Source of the DNA: Hyperoplus lanceolatus
Lineage: Eukaryota; Chordata; Actinopteri; Uranoscopiformes; Ammodytidae
DNA length: 64,000 nucleotides
Direction: 5' to 3'
NCBI GenBank assembly: GCA_026929865.2
Contig: CM049410.1
Span: 29,196,001 to 29,260,000 of the forward strand
Position numbers and translations under genes: made by a program. Under the pieces are notes generated by a model that saw only the letters and a list, made by a program, of their open reading frames with translations, did no database searches and had not been told where the DNA came from. Below, piece after piece: positions 32,410 through 43,980 of the stretch (position 1 is the first letter of the stretch; every line of letters starts with the position of its first letter).

Positions 32410-32443
32410 TGTGTTAGACTGCTGGAGACTCCACAGACTTCAG
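32410..32443 (+). other. Proposed non-coding first exon of copy B
   Basis: Ends gacttcag before gtaact (donor at 32444). The next supported acceptor is at 38863-38865, immediately before the coding exon, giving an intron of about 6.4 kb. It contains no ATG in frame with the protein. Confidence 0.4.
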
Positions 32444-33413
32444 GTAACTTTCCTCATTCATAACTGTCTGTGTGTTGTTCGTCTTTGCTTTGGAAAGTGA
32501 CTTGAAGTTTAATCTATTAGTGTTGAACTCTTTCTGATCCAGAACTGAAAACCTGCACATGTCCTTCAGGATTTAACCTTTTAGATCTAGAGTTTTATAA
32601 CGGAAAGTGAACTGTGACGAACTGGCATCTACAAGCTGTTACTCAAATCTGTAGCCTCATGGATCCATTAGATTAAGTTAATTTCATATCTGACGGTTTT
32701 GGAATCCTACTCTGATAAGATGCACTTATTTTCTTAACCTTTCTTATACAGGTAAATCTTATTGACACCGGAGACTCTTTTACACGGGAGACCTTTGGAG
32801 AAGGCAAGTAGAATTTACTATTTTATACTGTAATATCAAAAGTGTTTTAGAAAAACCTGGTCATAATCTAATATAGCTAAATCCATCAATAGTTTAGAGG
32901 ACAAGAGCTTCAGGATTGAACTCTTCTGCTTTAAGTCTGGGCTCATTTCATATGGAAACATTTACAGAGTTAACTCTAATGTTCTTAGTACAGACTAGTT
33001 TTACTCTTTCCACTATCACATGACTGTTTGTTAAGGTTCGAGCAGAACAAACATGTCAAGGTACGAACAGTAACACTAGTCTGTTTGTTACAACATTTAA
33101 GTTAATTATTAAGTTAGATTATATTAACCTTGTTGGACATTTACAGAGTTTATTAGAAACAACAGCTGGGCTTCTGTTTCTTCATGTGAACACTGTGGCT
33201 GGCAAATGATCATTGTGTTTTCATCTCATGTTTAAAATTCTGTCATTGTAATTGAACAACAGTGTTTAAGTTGATATTAACAATGTCAATCAATCCTCAC
33301 CTGTGTTCTCTCCTTTAGTATCAAATGAATGCAAAGAAAGTTACTTTATGAACTAGAATTTTAGATTTATTTTAAATCAATGAGCCTGAGGTAACACGAT
33401 GTCTTCAAACATA

Positions 33414-33649
33414 CAGTTGAGGACAGAACTATTCGTCCCCCTATGAAAATGTCATTGTTATAAAAGTATTTAAGTGCTGTCAGAGAGAGAAAAGCTTTTC
33501 CAAACATCCTACTGTTATTTTGGATGATTTCATTATTTAACTTTGCAGAGAAACAACATTCTTTCACAAAAACTAAAAACTAACAGCACATTGGAAATAC
33601 TTTTAAAAGTTAAATTGTCTCAGGGGGCTTAGAATCCTGTCCAACACTG
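33414..33649. mobile_element. Tc1-type MITE (TA target)
   Basis: Ends cagttgaggacagaac... / ...cctgtccaacactg between TA pairs. Block A is uninterrupted at the equivalent point (about 612). No coding sequence. Confidence 0.8.
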
Positions 33650-33905
33650 TATACATTAGACAAAACAAATGCTCCTACAACAGAGTGGTCTGGAGGAGAA
33701 ACCTCAAAGAGTTTATTCTGTGATAAACATCGTTTTGAAGGATTCCACTGTTCACCATTGATACATATGCAAAGTGCACTGAGCTGGTCTGCTCAGGTCG
33801 TATGGTGCAGCTCCAACTCAAAGTGCTCTGGTGATATTTAAATCATGAGGTTTGTGAGGATCAAAGCCAGGAGGGCTAGAGAGAGAGAGACTAAAGCCTA
33901 CTATA

Positions 33906-34272
33906 CAGGTGAAACTCGAAAAATTAGAATATCGTGCAAAAGTTCATTTATTTCAGTAATTCAACTTAAAAGGTGAAGCTAATATATTATATAGACTCAT
34001 TACATGCAAAGTGAGATATCTCAAGCCTTTATTTGTTATCATTTTGATTATTATGGCTTACAGTTTATGAAAACCCCAAACTCAAAATCTCAGAACATTT
34101 GAATATTACATGAAATCAATATAAAAGTGATTTTAAATGCAGAAATGTCGGCCCTCTATAAAGTATAATCATCCATATGTACTCAGTACTTGGTTTGGGC
34201 CCCTTTTGCATGAATTTTTGCCTCAATTCCAATTCATTTTCCATCATATTCTAATAATATGAGTTTCACCTG
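33906..34272. mobile_element. Tc1-type MITE (TA target)
   Basis: Inverted ends caggtgaaactcg / gagtttcacctg flanked by TA; block A has the empty site cctatacatagagg near 1157. Confidence 0.9.
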
Positions 34273-34502
34273 TACATAGAGGACTCTGAAAAGATTTTGA
34301 AGGTCTCTGTACGTTTTGATAGTTTGTTTTTTGGATTGAATCCAAAGTGACAGAAATGAGAAAACCACTCGTTGAGTTATAAAGTTTTCTTTCTGGAAAG
34401 CAGGGTATATATAATCCTAACAGGCTGCTCCAACTTCTCATGCCCTAAATCTCTGTGTTTCTTTAGCCACAGATAGATTTTGTAAAAACAGGAGATCTTA
34501 TA

Positions 34503-36108
34503 CAGTCAAGTGCGAAAGTTTGTGAACCCCTTGAACATTTTGGAATTTTATTTATTTTTACCATTATTAATTCATTTTTATCAATACCAGTATTTTTTAT
34601 ATGAAATAACAGATGTTTGTTTATGAATTCAACATTTTTCTTTTCCAGAAATCAATTGTTAAAACAGATAAAACAAATTATTTGACGAATGTTGTATGTG
34701 CAAAAGTTTGTGAACCCTGAGCTGCATTGCTTAAATCGAGCAGGTTGACACAATCAGGTGGGCCAAATTGGTTGATGAAATAGACCAATGTAATGAGAGA
34801 TCTTTAGGAAAGAAATTGGGTGGCACTAGATAAAACAGAGATAAAACCAGGTCAGTTTAGGCTCACCAAAGTGAACCCATACAGGTCAGACATGCTAAAA
34901 GGGAAACAAATCTCAGAGGATCTCAGGAATAGAGTTTTGATGTTGCACATTTGTCTGGGGACAGTTATAAATTCATAAAAAAAAAATTTGAGCTCAATCG
35001 GTCCACCGTGAGGCAAATCATCTACAAATGGAGAGCTTTAAGAGTGACTTAACATCTGCCTAGAAGTGGACTTCCTTCAAAAATATCCTCAAGCGCCACA
35101 AGAAAAGTGATTTTTCAGGTAAAAGCCAACCCAAACATTACATCTGGAGATTTGCAGACAATTTGAAACCACCATTATTCACTTGGGAGAAGGTTCTCTA
35201 GGTGGTAGGCAGAATTGCATTTTTTCCCAAACATGGCAGTTTTGGTTATGACCAAACAGTTCAATTTTGGACTAATCTGTCCACAGAATAAGACTTCAGG
35301 TATCTCAAAGTGCTCTCAGGCAAAGTTGTGACAAGCAGTTTTGTTCTTTTTTGAGAGCAGAGGCTTCTTTAGCAACCCTCCCATGAAAGCCATTTTGACT
35401 GAGTTTTCTTCTTATTGTGGAACCATGCACATCTGTCCCAGATGCTGCAAGAGAGGTCTGCAAATCACTAGATGTAATGTTTGGGTTGGCTTTTAACTGA
35501 AAAATCACTTATCTTGTGACGCTTGTGGATATTTTTGAAGGAAGTCCACTTCTAGGCAGATGTTCAGTCACTCTTAAAGCTCTCCATTTGCAGATGATTT
35601 GCCTCACGGTGGACCGATGGAGCTCAAACTTTTTTTAAAATAATTTATAGCTGTCCCCAGACAAATGTGCAGCATCACAACTCTATTCCTGAGATCCTCA
35701 GAGATTTGTTTCCCTTTTAGCATGTCTGACCAGTATGGGTTCACTTTGGTGAGCCTAAACTGACCTGGTTTTATCTCTGTTGTATCTAGTGCCGCCCAAT
35801 TTCTTCCCTAAAGATCTCTCACTACATTGGTCCATTTCATGACTTTGGCCCATCTGATTGTGTTTACCTGCTCCATTTAAGCAATGCAGTTTAGGGTTCA
35901 CAAACTTTTGATCATACAACAGTTGTCAAATAATTTGTTTTATCTGTTTTAACAATTTATTTCTGGGAAAGAAAAATGTTGAATTGATAAACAAACATCT
36001 GTTATTTCATATAAAAAATACTGGTATTGATAAAAATGAATTAATAATGGTAAAAATAAATAAAATTCCAAAATTTTCAAGGGGTTAACAAACTTTCGCA
36101 CTTGACTG
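34503..36108. mobile_element. Palindromic Tc1-like element, about 1.6 kb
   Basis: Ends cagtcaagtgcgaaagtttg / ...ctttcgcacttgactg with TA on each side; block A has the empty site near 1230. The two halves (34503 to about 35130 and about 35490 to 36108) are inverted copies over some 600 bases. A minus-strand frame (35508-35305) retains a Tc1 helix-turn-helix fragment (HGSTIRRKLSQNGFHGRVA). A complete transposase is not present. Confidence 0.9.
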
Positions 36109-36713
36109 TATCTGCAAGACTACAACTTTTGAGAATATGATGATTTCCTGTTCCTTGGTCCAAAGTGTTTTCAGTCAAATTAAAAGTTATTTCAGCAGGT
36201 AAAGGGACTGGTTGGGCTTTAATCTGTCCCATGTAAATATGGGCTAAACAAGTAGGCTATATGGATGCTTTAATCTGTCCCATGTAAATATGGGCTAAAC
36301 AAGTAGGCTATATGGATGCCTTAATCTGGGTATCTGGAGGTGTGTTTGGGATGGAGCCAGTATTTGATCATCTTTATTTGCTGTTCTCGTCCCCTAATAA
36401 CTCTGACTCCTGAACCAAAAGGTCGAGTGCAAAGGTGGCTCAGCTGTTTGCTTAGTTCTCCAGTGGAGTCAGCCAGGTCTAGTGTCCCAAAGAAGTGTCT
36501 CATGAACGGGCAAAGGCCGTGCATAGCCCCCCTCCCCACCCCCCTCCTGTTGGATGTTGGGGAGATCGCACAGTGCACACCTATTGGCTGTTCACATCAT
36601 TTAACTTCACTGTTTGCATAAGCCAAGGCTAAAGCATAATATCTCTGCATAATATCCCAAACTATAAATGAAAGACGCGCCAAAAGGTTGATCATAGGGT
36701 GCTCTCTTACAGC

Positions 36714-38075
36714 GGGTACGGAAAGTATTCAGACCCCCTCACATTTATCACCCTTTGTTCATTTGCATCCATTTGCTAAAATCATTCAGTACTGGGCTAA
36801 AACTACACAACTTTTCACAAGATTTGACAGTCGCAGACAATCTTCCAATATCGGACTGAAATCACAGAAGTTGTGCTGGAGTTGTGGCGTGCGCCGTAAT
36901 CTCAGTCGTTTGGTGTATGGTGGTCTTCCGACCCGATTTCAGCCAGTCTTCTCCCCGTCTTGACATTCAGACATTATCAAACATGTTTGATATTATCGTT
37001 AGTCTTGTGAGTATAATTTTAATTTTATAGTAGTGTGCTTTTTACACTTATACACTTTTGTATGTTTAGTAACATCACATTCATTCACCATCTGTAAGTG
37101 CATATAACAACACTGAGGCAGTTTCAGTAGACACTTTGCACAAGGTCAGGGGAGAACTATTTGTGTGGGATGTGCCTGCACATGACAACGGGCCTAGCAA
37201 CGACCCCGCACCCTCCCTTCACCTCTCTTATGAGCACTCTCTTAGTAAAACATGAAATGTATCTTATGAAGACCAGCAAGAAGAAGAAGTCATCGACCAG
37301 CCTCTAACACATAGTCAACCAATCAGAAATAATGTATTTGTTTCCATATAACACTATGCCCCAACCATTTTGTGTTCAGTCTTACTGGGGACGTTTTTTG
37401 AGAACCAGTAAGCTCCATGTAGGCCTACATGTTTCTGCTCACTCAATTTAGATAATAAATCTTTAAGCTTTGAAATAAATCTACGTTTTTCCTTCTTCAA
37501 CTCTGGTTAAAAGAACACAGGAAATATTTTCCTAACAGTCTTAAGGGGTTGGCTCAAGCAAAATGACGTAAACACTGTCACACTCTCTCCAGCACCAAAC
37601 ACGACGCAGGAGAAGCGGCATTAGTTGCGACCTTTGTCCGCCTGTGCAGGCTCTAATTTCAGACACTTTTTCCTTGAAGCCTTCAGTCTTCAGTCTTTTC
37701 AAAGTATTTTAAAAGTCCTCTAGTGTAAGCCCAGCATTAGTTGATTTGAGTTCTGTCAGGTTGGATGGTGAACGTTGATGGACAGCCATGTTCAGGTCTC
37801 TCCAGAGATGCTCAATTGGGTTTAAGTCAGGGCTCTGGCTGGGCCTTCAAGAACAGTCACAAAGTTGTTCCTTAGCCACTCCTTTGTAAGTTTAGCCGTG
37901 TTCTTAGGGTCATTGTGTTGTGTTGATACATTTGCAAACAGTTCTACAATTCTGTGTTTTAATGTCAACATGTACATTAATGAGAACTAAAAATCAACTT
38001 AAATGATTTTAGCAAATGGATGCAAATTAACAAAGAGTGGTAAATGTAAGGCGGTCTGAATACTTTCCGTACCCT
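36714..38075. mobile_element. Mariner/Tc1-like remnant with interrupted interior
   Basis: Inverted ends ggtacggaaagtattcagac / ...ctgaatactttccgtacc. Antisense transposase-like sequence lies at about 37730-37930. Between about 36790 and 37560 is unrelated sequence, possibly a nested LTR ending cctaaca; its borders are unclear. Block A keeps only a short piece of the arm near 1850-1900, so the insertion predates the duplication and was later deleted there. Confidence 0.65.
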
Positions 38076-38170
38076 CTGTAGACCTGAATGTCCAGATGAT
38101 AGAAGCATGTGCTTTCTCTCTTCAATGAAACATGGACGACTGTCTTCTACTGATCACATGACCAGAGTTA

Positions 38171-38455
38171 CAGTCAAAACCGACATTATTCATACCACTG
38201 GCAAATTTTGACTTAAAGTTTCTTAACTTTTATGAAACCAGCGAGTTCTTTCTTGATTGGAAATGACTCAGGCTTCTCCCTGAAGATAATAAGACGATGT
38301 GAGAGGCATCATTGTGGAAATGACTCAGGCTTCTCCCGAAGATAATAAGAGGATGTGAGAGGCATCATTGTGGAAATCAAATTTCAGCTTTTGTTAACAT
38401 TTGAACAAAAATAAGCTAAATTTGCCAGGGGTATGAATCATTTCGGTTTTGACTG
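38171..38455. mobile_element. Tc1-type MITE with internal duplication
   Basis: Inverted ends cagtcaaaaccgacatt / ...tcggttttgactg, TA on both sides. The middle has a tandem repeat of about 56 bases (gaaatgactcaggcttctcc twice). Confidence 0.85.
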
Positions 38456-38867
38456 TACAAACTGAACTCGGTTAAGGGACAGAAAATACCGTCTAGAACC
38501 AACTGCATTACTGGTCACATGACCTGAGTTACTACAAACCACCAGTAGGAGGTGCTAGCACAGCAAAGGAGACACTGGTTAACAACCAACAGAGAAACTG
38601 TGTTCTACTAAATAGCAGGAAGGATAGGTATTGTTACGCAGGGTAAATATTGATGTTGTAGCACATCTGGGTATTTTTCAGCATGCTGCATCTGACATCA
38701 TGTATTGGGATATCCTTACCAAAACAATTAGCAGGAAGTTTGGGGATTGGAACTCAACCACTATGTAGCAAGAACATTAAAACACGTCAGATTTTGTCTG
38801 ACCGCTGAAACTACAGCAACATGTCGCCTATAAACGATGTAATCCATGTGATGTGTGTTTTTCAGGA

Positions 38868-40544
38868 ATGGCGTTTCTTCGGCTTCCGGCCTCGATGCTG
38901 CTGTTGGCTTCATTCCTCCTTCTTCTCTACGGGACGACCTCATCAGCTGATCAGTCACATGACCTGTTAGCTAAAGGCTCTCATGACCTCCCGTTAGCTA
39001 AACGCTCTCATGACCTCCCGTTAGCTAAACGCTCTCATGACCTCCCGTTAGCTAAACGAGCCTTAGCATTCCCGGCCAAGAGGATGAAGAGGAGCGAACC
39101 CATGGACCCTGACACCAAAGAGAAAGTCGCTGCGACTTTAGAAGGAGTGAAAGAATTGGTCTCATTCGCCACAGAAACTACCACAGAAGTTCTGTCGCAC
39201 TCAAAAGAGTTGGTTAAAGTATTTGAGAGCCTCTCCTCCTTTGGCAAACTGTTGCCCGGCTTCTTAGGTGTGGCCTTCTCGTTCATAAACTTGGCCATGG
39301 CCTTGGTGCCTCAGGATGACCCTCTGCAGAAAGGCTTTGATGAGCTGAACAGAAAGCTGGATGCTCTCTCCCTCCAGGTGTCTGACCTGTCCATAGATGT
39401 GGAATGGTTTAACTACGCCAGTGCCTACTCTGAGGACGAGGTCCGCATCCTCAACGCATGGAGGAAGTACAATGAGTTTCGTAAGAACGTTGAGTCAGAA
39501 GAAAGTTTAGAAGGCAAACTCCTTCTGGCAAAGATTTTCACCACCTACTATAAGGATTCAGGAACTGTGGGCAGCATGGACAACCTCTACCATTACCTAA
39601 CCGTCAGCGAAACGTCGCTTAGTGGAAATCTCAATGTCCTTCTGAGTAGGAAGTATAAATGTAGCGTTAGAAAGATCACCAGATACAACAAGTATTTCAG
39701 CAGCCTTCTGTTAAAGGGAATGGTCCTAAACCAACTCTACTGGAAACTGATCGGTCTGCACCGGCCAGCCAAAGTGGACGAACATAAACAGATGTTGACA
39801 GACGTCTACAGCAACCAGAAAGCAGCAATTAGAAACTGCCTGGACAAGAGTGAGGAGTACATGAAGGGCGATATGAAAGAGATCGCTACACCAATGGATG
39901 CTGCCGACAAAAAGGCCATCGCTGAAAAGGTGAAAACCTTCCTGGATGAGAAGTACTTCTGGTACGACTGGGTGGTGGTGGTGTACGACTCTAGTGAGAA
40001 AGCTAATCACAAATTCTATGATATGACCACGGTAGATGCTGGTACGATCAGTGTGTCTGTGGGCTACATTCTGACAGCAGAGCAGGACAAGAAAGAGGAA
40101 GTTGGGAATCAGATAGATCAGGGCAGAGAGAAAGCAATTGAAGAAAGCAAACGATCAGGTGGAGCAGGCTTTGTTTACAGATGTGATAACATATATAATA
40201 CATTGTGGATGGAGCAGGTGGCTGGAGTCTCAGTCAACAGGTTTTTTAAAGTCATGCACAGCAGTTATAACCAAGACTATAACCGAGTCCCAGACGCTCT
40301 GCGGATCATAGACTGTACAATCGATGGACACTCGTACAAAACTTCACTGTATTTCTCCCGTGGCGGCCCCGCCTGCAGTGACGACAGCTGTGCAAACGGA
40401 GGAGGGTGTGTGTCTCTGCTGAAGTCCAACGAACATGTGTGTGAGTGTCCAGACGGTTTCTATGGAGAAACATGTGAGAAGGCGATAAACAACATCGTTG
40501 TTCCAGAGATCGATGAACGCCTCATTCACCTGCCGCTCCGTTAA
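38868..40544 (+). CDS. SE-cephalotoxin-like secreted EGF-domain protein, copy B
   Basis: One coding exon of 558 residues; the start ATG follows acceptor ttttcag (ends 38865) exactly as in copy A. Signal peptide 1-27. Repeat units run at 30-64: the first ends in AKG and has lost its Lys-Arg, then three SHDLPLAKR units. A furin-type RMKR is at residues 72-75. The hydrophobic segment and the six-cysteine EGF domain (CSDDSCANGGGC...CECPDGFYGETC) are conserved. The tail ends HLPLR, without the extra Cys of copy A. Between the shared TAEQDKK motif and the FFKV/FLKV motif the two proteins barely align. Family assignment is from recollection; the function in fish is unknown and a toxic role is not implied. 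A TATA box and non-coding first exon are proposed near 32.4 kb. Confidence 0.87.
   Translation: MAFLRLPASMLLLASFLLLLYGTTSSADQSHDLLAKGSHDLPLAKRSHDLPLAKRSHDLPLAKRALAFPAKRMKRSEPMDPDTKEKVAATLEGVKELVSFATETTTEVLSHSKELVKVFESLSSFGKLLPGFLGVAFSFINLAMALVPQDDPLQKGFDELNRKLDALSLQVSDLSIDVEWFNYASAYSEDEVRILNAWRKYNEFRKNVESEESLEGKLLLAKIFTTYYKDSGTVGSMDNLYHYLTVSETSLSGNLNVLLSRKYKCSVRKITRYNKYFSSLLLKGMVLNQLYWKLIGLHRPAKVDEHKQMLTDVYSNQKAAIRNCLDKSEEYMKGDMKEIATPMDAADKKAIAEKVKTFLDEKYFWYDWVVVVYDSSEKANHKFYDMTTVDAGTISVSVGYILTAEQDKKEEVGNQIDQGREKAIEESKRSGGAGFVYRCDNIYNTLWMEQVAGVSVNRFFKVMHSSYNQDYNRVPDALRIIDCTIDGHSYKTSLYFSRGGPACSDDSCANGGGCVSLLKSNEHVCECPDGFYGETCEKAINNIVVPEIDERLIHLPLR
38955..39059 (+). repeat. Coding repeat array, four units (copy B)
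   Basis: One SHDLLAKG unit plus three identical SHDLPLAKR units. The 27-base units are almost perfect, indicating recent expansion or homogenisation. The first unit's Arg-to-Gly change removes one dibasic site. Confidence 0.95.
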
Positions 40545-40604
40545 CACAAACTGAAGCTGTACAAGAGAAACACTTACCAATGTAAGAGTGAATGTGAAGA
40601 ATAT

Positions 40605-40610
40605 AATAAA
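40605..40610 (+). terminator. Poly(A) signal AATAAA, copy B
   Basis: Same context as in copy A, 60 bases after the stop codon. Confidence 0.75.
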
Positions 40611-41042
40611 ACATGTCTCTACATTCCAGAAGGTGTTTGTGTGAGTTCTTGTGTCTCACTGAGGTCAGGCTGAACCATAAATATATCAACGTTTAACAAG
40701 AAAAGGTATCCAATGGGAATATACATCCCTTATTATTAAAGATGCTCCAAGGAATTTTCAGCTTTTGTTAATTCTTTGGACAAAAACGGTAGTGTTTTTA
40801 CTTTGCCAGTTGTTATTCCTGGGTGAGCGTACCAAGACAAAGGCATTAAGAAAAACTTAATAAAAAATAGCATTCTTTGCACGGATGATTGCCCCCATTG
40901 CCACTTAGGATGTTTTATTTTGTAATTCTGTGATGACACTGCCCTCCTCAGCCTGTTGTACCAACTCAGCCTCTGGGTCTCCAAGCCTTCCTCCATCAGA
41001 CGGAGCTTGGCCCGTCACACTGACCTCTGTGCTTTGGGTCTT

Positions 41043-41233
41043 TTTTTTTTTCAAAGATATTTTTTTTTGCATTTTTATGCTTTATTGATAGTGTAGAGAC
41101 AGAGTTGAAATGGGGCAGAGAGGGGAGTGACATGCAGAGCACGAACGCGGCCTGGAATCGAACCCGGGTCCGCTGCTGGCTGAGGCCCATGGGGGGGGAC
41201 GCCCTACCAACTGAGCTAAGGGCGCCCCCACAC
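41043..41233 (-). mobile_element. tRNA-derived SINE with 13-bp target duplication
   Basis: On the minus strand the head reads gcgcccttagctcagttggt with a gggttcgattcc B-box; the body ends in an A-rich tail (T-run at its plus-strand start). tgctttgggtctt flanks it (41030-41042 and 41234-41246). Block A has a single uninterrupted copy of this target, so the insertion followed the duplication. Confidence 0.92.
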
Positions 41234-41487
41234 TGCTTTGGGTCTTTGACTTGAACATTTCCAAATGCCCAAAATAAAGATGTAAACACACATCCTCTGG
41301 GCTTCAAACATCCCATTTGAAGTCTGTGAGACGTATTAACCCACCAGGCCACAAGCTCTGCCACATTGAAGCTGGTGGTTGAATCTCTTCCTGGTCCTGA
41401 AAGAACTGAATGTGCCACCGATACCCTTTCTCAGGGGGCTTTGATTTCTTCTTCTATTTGGGGAATTAACTTTAAAAACACTCAGTG

Positions 41488-41665
41488 GGGCGCTCTGGTG
41501 GTGTGGTGGATAGAGAGTGTACCACAGTTGCTCTGGCCTTAGTTGCAGTGGTCACAGGTTCAAATCCGACCCGTGGACCTTTACTGCAGGTCATCCCCCC
41601 TCTCTCTGTCTCCCCATTTCAACTCTGTACTGTCTAATAAAGCTTGGAAATGCCAAAAAATAATA
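41488..41665 (+). mobile_element. tRNA-derived SINE, shared with block A
   Basis: Counterpart of 4610-4765: gtggtgtggtggatagagag head, ggttcaaatccgacc B-box and a tail with ctaataaagcttgg. It was present before the duplication. Confidence 0.65.
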
Positions 41666-41944
41666 ATAAAAAATAAAACACTCAGTGTCCAGATGAGGGT
41701 TTGAACTCCCAACCTTTGGGTCGCTAGGGCCGAGGCCTTAACGACTGAGTCACTCAGAAGGACAGAACATATTAGTTTTTTGAGGTTTTAATTCCTTCCT
41801 TTGGTCACAGGCCCCTTAGAATATTTAGTATCACTGAAGCCTGGGCAGGATTTGAACCAGCACTCTGCAACTAGTGTCTGCAACGAGCCACTACACGACC
41901 ACATAGGAAAACCTTCACACCAGAAGCTTTACTCCAAGAATGTG

Positions 41945-43050
41945 TTTTTTTTTGGTAATTCACATATTTATTAAATGTTTACAGGTGGTCACATAGATAC
42001 AGGGACATCTGATACAAATTCATAATACAAAGTCATATTTCATGTTTCATGGCTTCCATATTATTGTTTTCATGGTGACATAAAAAAAATAAAAAATAAT
42101 AAAATAATAATTTTGATTTGATTTGATTCAATTTATTTCAGACATATCAACAAAACAAATGAAAAGCGGAAATACAATAAACAAAAATTATGTTTTCACA
42201 AAAAAAAAATGAATAGAAGAAAACAAATCATCTGCATTGCTGAGATATGCCTGAAAAGGAGCAGGAAGAAGCATACACTTATTCAATCCTTTTCCAATAA
42301 TAAATGAGAAAGAAAAAAGTAAAATAATAAGAAACATTTTCATAGATACTTGCCCCATGTGGAGATAAGAGCCAATATTTATTCTCCTTTCTTCTCCCCT
42401 CACTGTGCCATGGTCAGACCCCACAAGCAAAAAACATGCCAATGACAAAAAACTAAATACATTTGCTACCATGGGACCGGTGATGTTAGCTGCCTTTGCA
42501 GTTATGGCTGTATTAGTTTGGGTCACTATCCACCTTTATGTGGTCCCAAAACCCTTCCCAAGAGGATACCCCCTCCCCTCAATTGTCACTTAATCGGTTC
42601 AACATGCATCCATAAAATACAGTTTCAGTCATTGCATTGGCCCATTCTTCAACTTGTGGGGCTTTTGGTATCTTCCAGTGTCTTAAAATAACACGGCAAG
42701 CCGTTACTATACCTACAATAATTACAGAAAACTCACACTTCGATACGTTAGGTATTTGAGATTTTTCCCCAATATTTCTGAACCAATCCAATTGCTTAAA
42801 ATGAAAATAATCTTAGTCCAGAGAGGCCTGACCATAGCACACTCCCAGATACAATGGAGGAAAGTACCAGTTTCAGTTTTACATTTCCAGCATAGGTTAT
42901 CATTCAATAGTTTCATTCAATGGAGTTTAGAAGGCGTATAATAGTATCTATGTAACATCTTGTATTGTGTGAGCTTTCCCCTGGCCTCTCTCACATATTT
43001 ACCACAATGTAATGAGTGAGGGTGTGGCCTAAGGAGATCAACACTCTATA
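41945..43050 (-). pseudogene. 5'-truncated L1 fragment, C-terminal ORF2
   Basis: The T-run at 41945-41954 is the poly(A) on the minus strand. Minus-strand frames (42916-42722 and 42791-42579) show LCWKCKTETGTFLHCIWECA and ILRHWKIPKAPQVEEW, the zinc-knuckle-like end of L1-type ORF2. Frames are broken. It interrupts the right end of block B. Confidence 0.8.
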
Positions 43051-43941
43051 TCAAGGTGTGCATAATTATTAGGCAGCTTCTCTTCCTCAGGAGATATATA
43101 ACGGACTCTAAAAAGTCAAAAATTGTAATAAGTCTTTCAAAAGGAAGCAGCACTCTTGGAGGTGGTTAGACCTACCCTGAGTTTGTTACGCTGCAGCTCC
43201 GACTGAAGAAAGAGTCACTGTTACAACGCGTCCCTGTACAGTTTAAAGCAAAATCAATCCATAGAAATCTCCATCGGGATGTTTTTATCATGTACTGATA
43301 ATAATTATAATTATTATTACTGATGATTTTACGTTTTATCGATCATTTATCTGATCAGTAGCCTTGTTCTCAGCCCTCGTTCGTTCATATGGCGGCCACC
43401 TTACACATCGTGAACATGTTCTACATTCAGATTAATAAACCTATTTGTATTGTATGTAGGCCTATATCATTCTTCTTTTTATTAATAGGGATTTTTTAAC
43501 GTCTGTGCCACTGAACAGATTTATGTCAGGTTGAAATGTAATTCTGCGGCTGGGCCTGCACGCAATCGCTACCGTTCACTTTGGTCATCCCAAAGTCACA
43601 GACGAGCCTCGTTAAATAGCCGTATATGAATATAGAAATAATATAATAATTTAAACTGTGATCACTAGAGGACAAGGAATCTGGTAATACATCAATCAGG
43701 CTCTACAATGGAAACTGTTGAGCAACTCAGAGCGCAGGATTAAATCCAGAGTTTGTAAAACCTGCTGCCTGAAACAGGGCTCTGGGCACGATTGCACCTT
43801 GCCTACGTCACCGTGCGCGTTTAGGATTTGGAGCGTAGTCTACTTGCAGGCTATACAACTGTTTGTGAATATTTTCATCCTGCCAAATTTGCATCATATA
43901 TTCCACTTCCACATTAGAGCAACGAGAATCCTTAAGCTATT

Positions 43942-43980
<39 letters not shown>

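Larger units (their letters stand above)
32815..41944. repeat. Block B of the direct segmental duplication
   Basis: Collinear with 1-5061. At least four mobile elements present here are missing from block A, where the sites are empty: 33414-33649, 33906-34272, 34503-36108 and 41043-41233. A 51-bp tandem duplication (36217-36267 and 36268-36318) is single in block A. Confidence 0.93.

Noticed and set aside
41160..41233. Possible minus-strand tRNA gene
   Set aside because: The tRNA-like head belongs to a SINE with a 13-bp target duplication and an A-rich tail.
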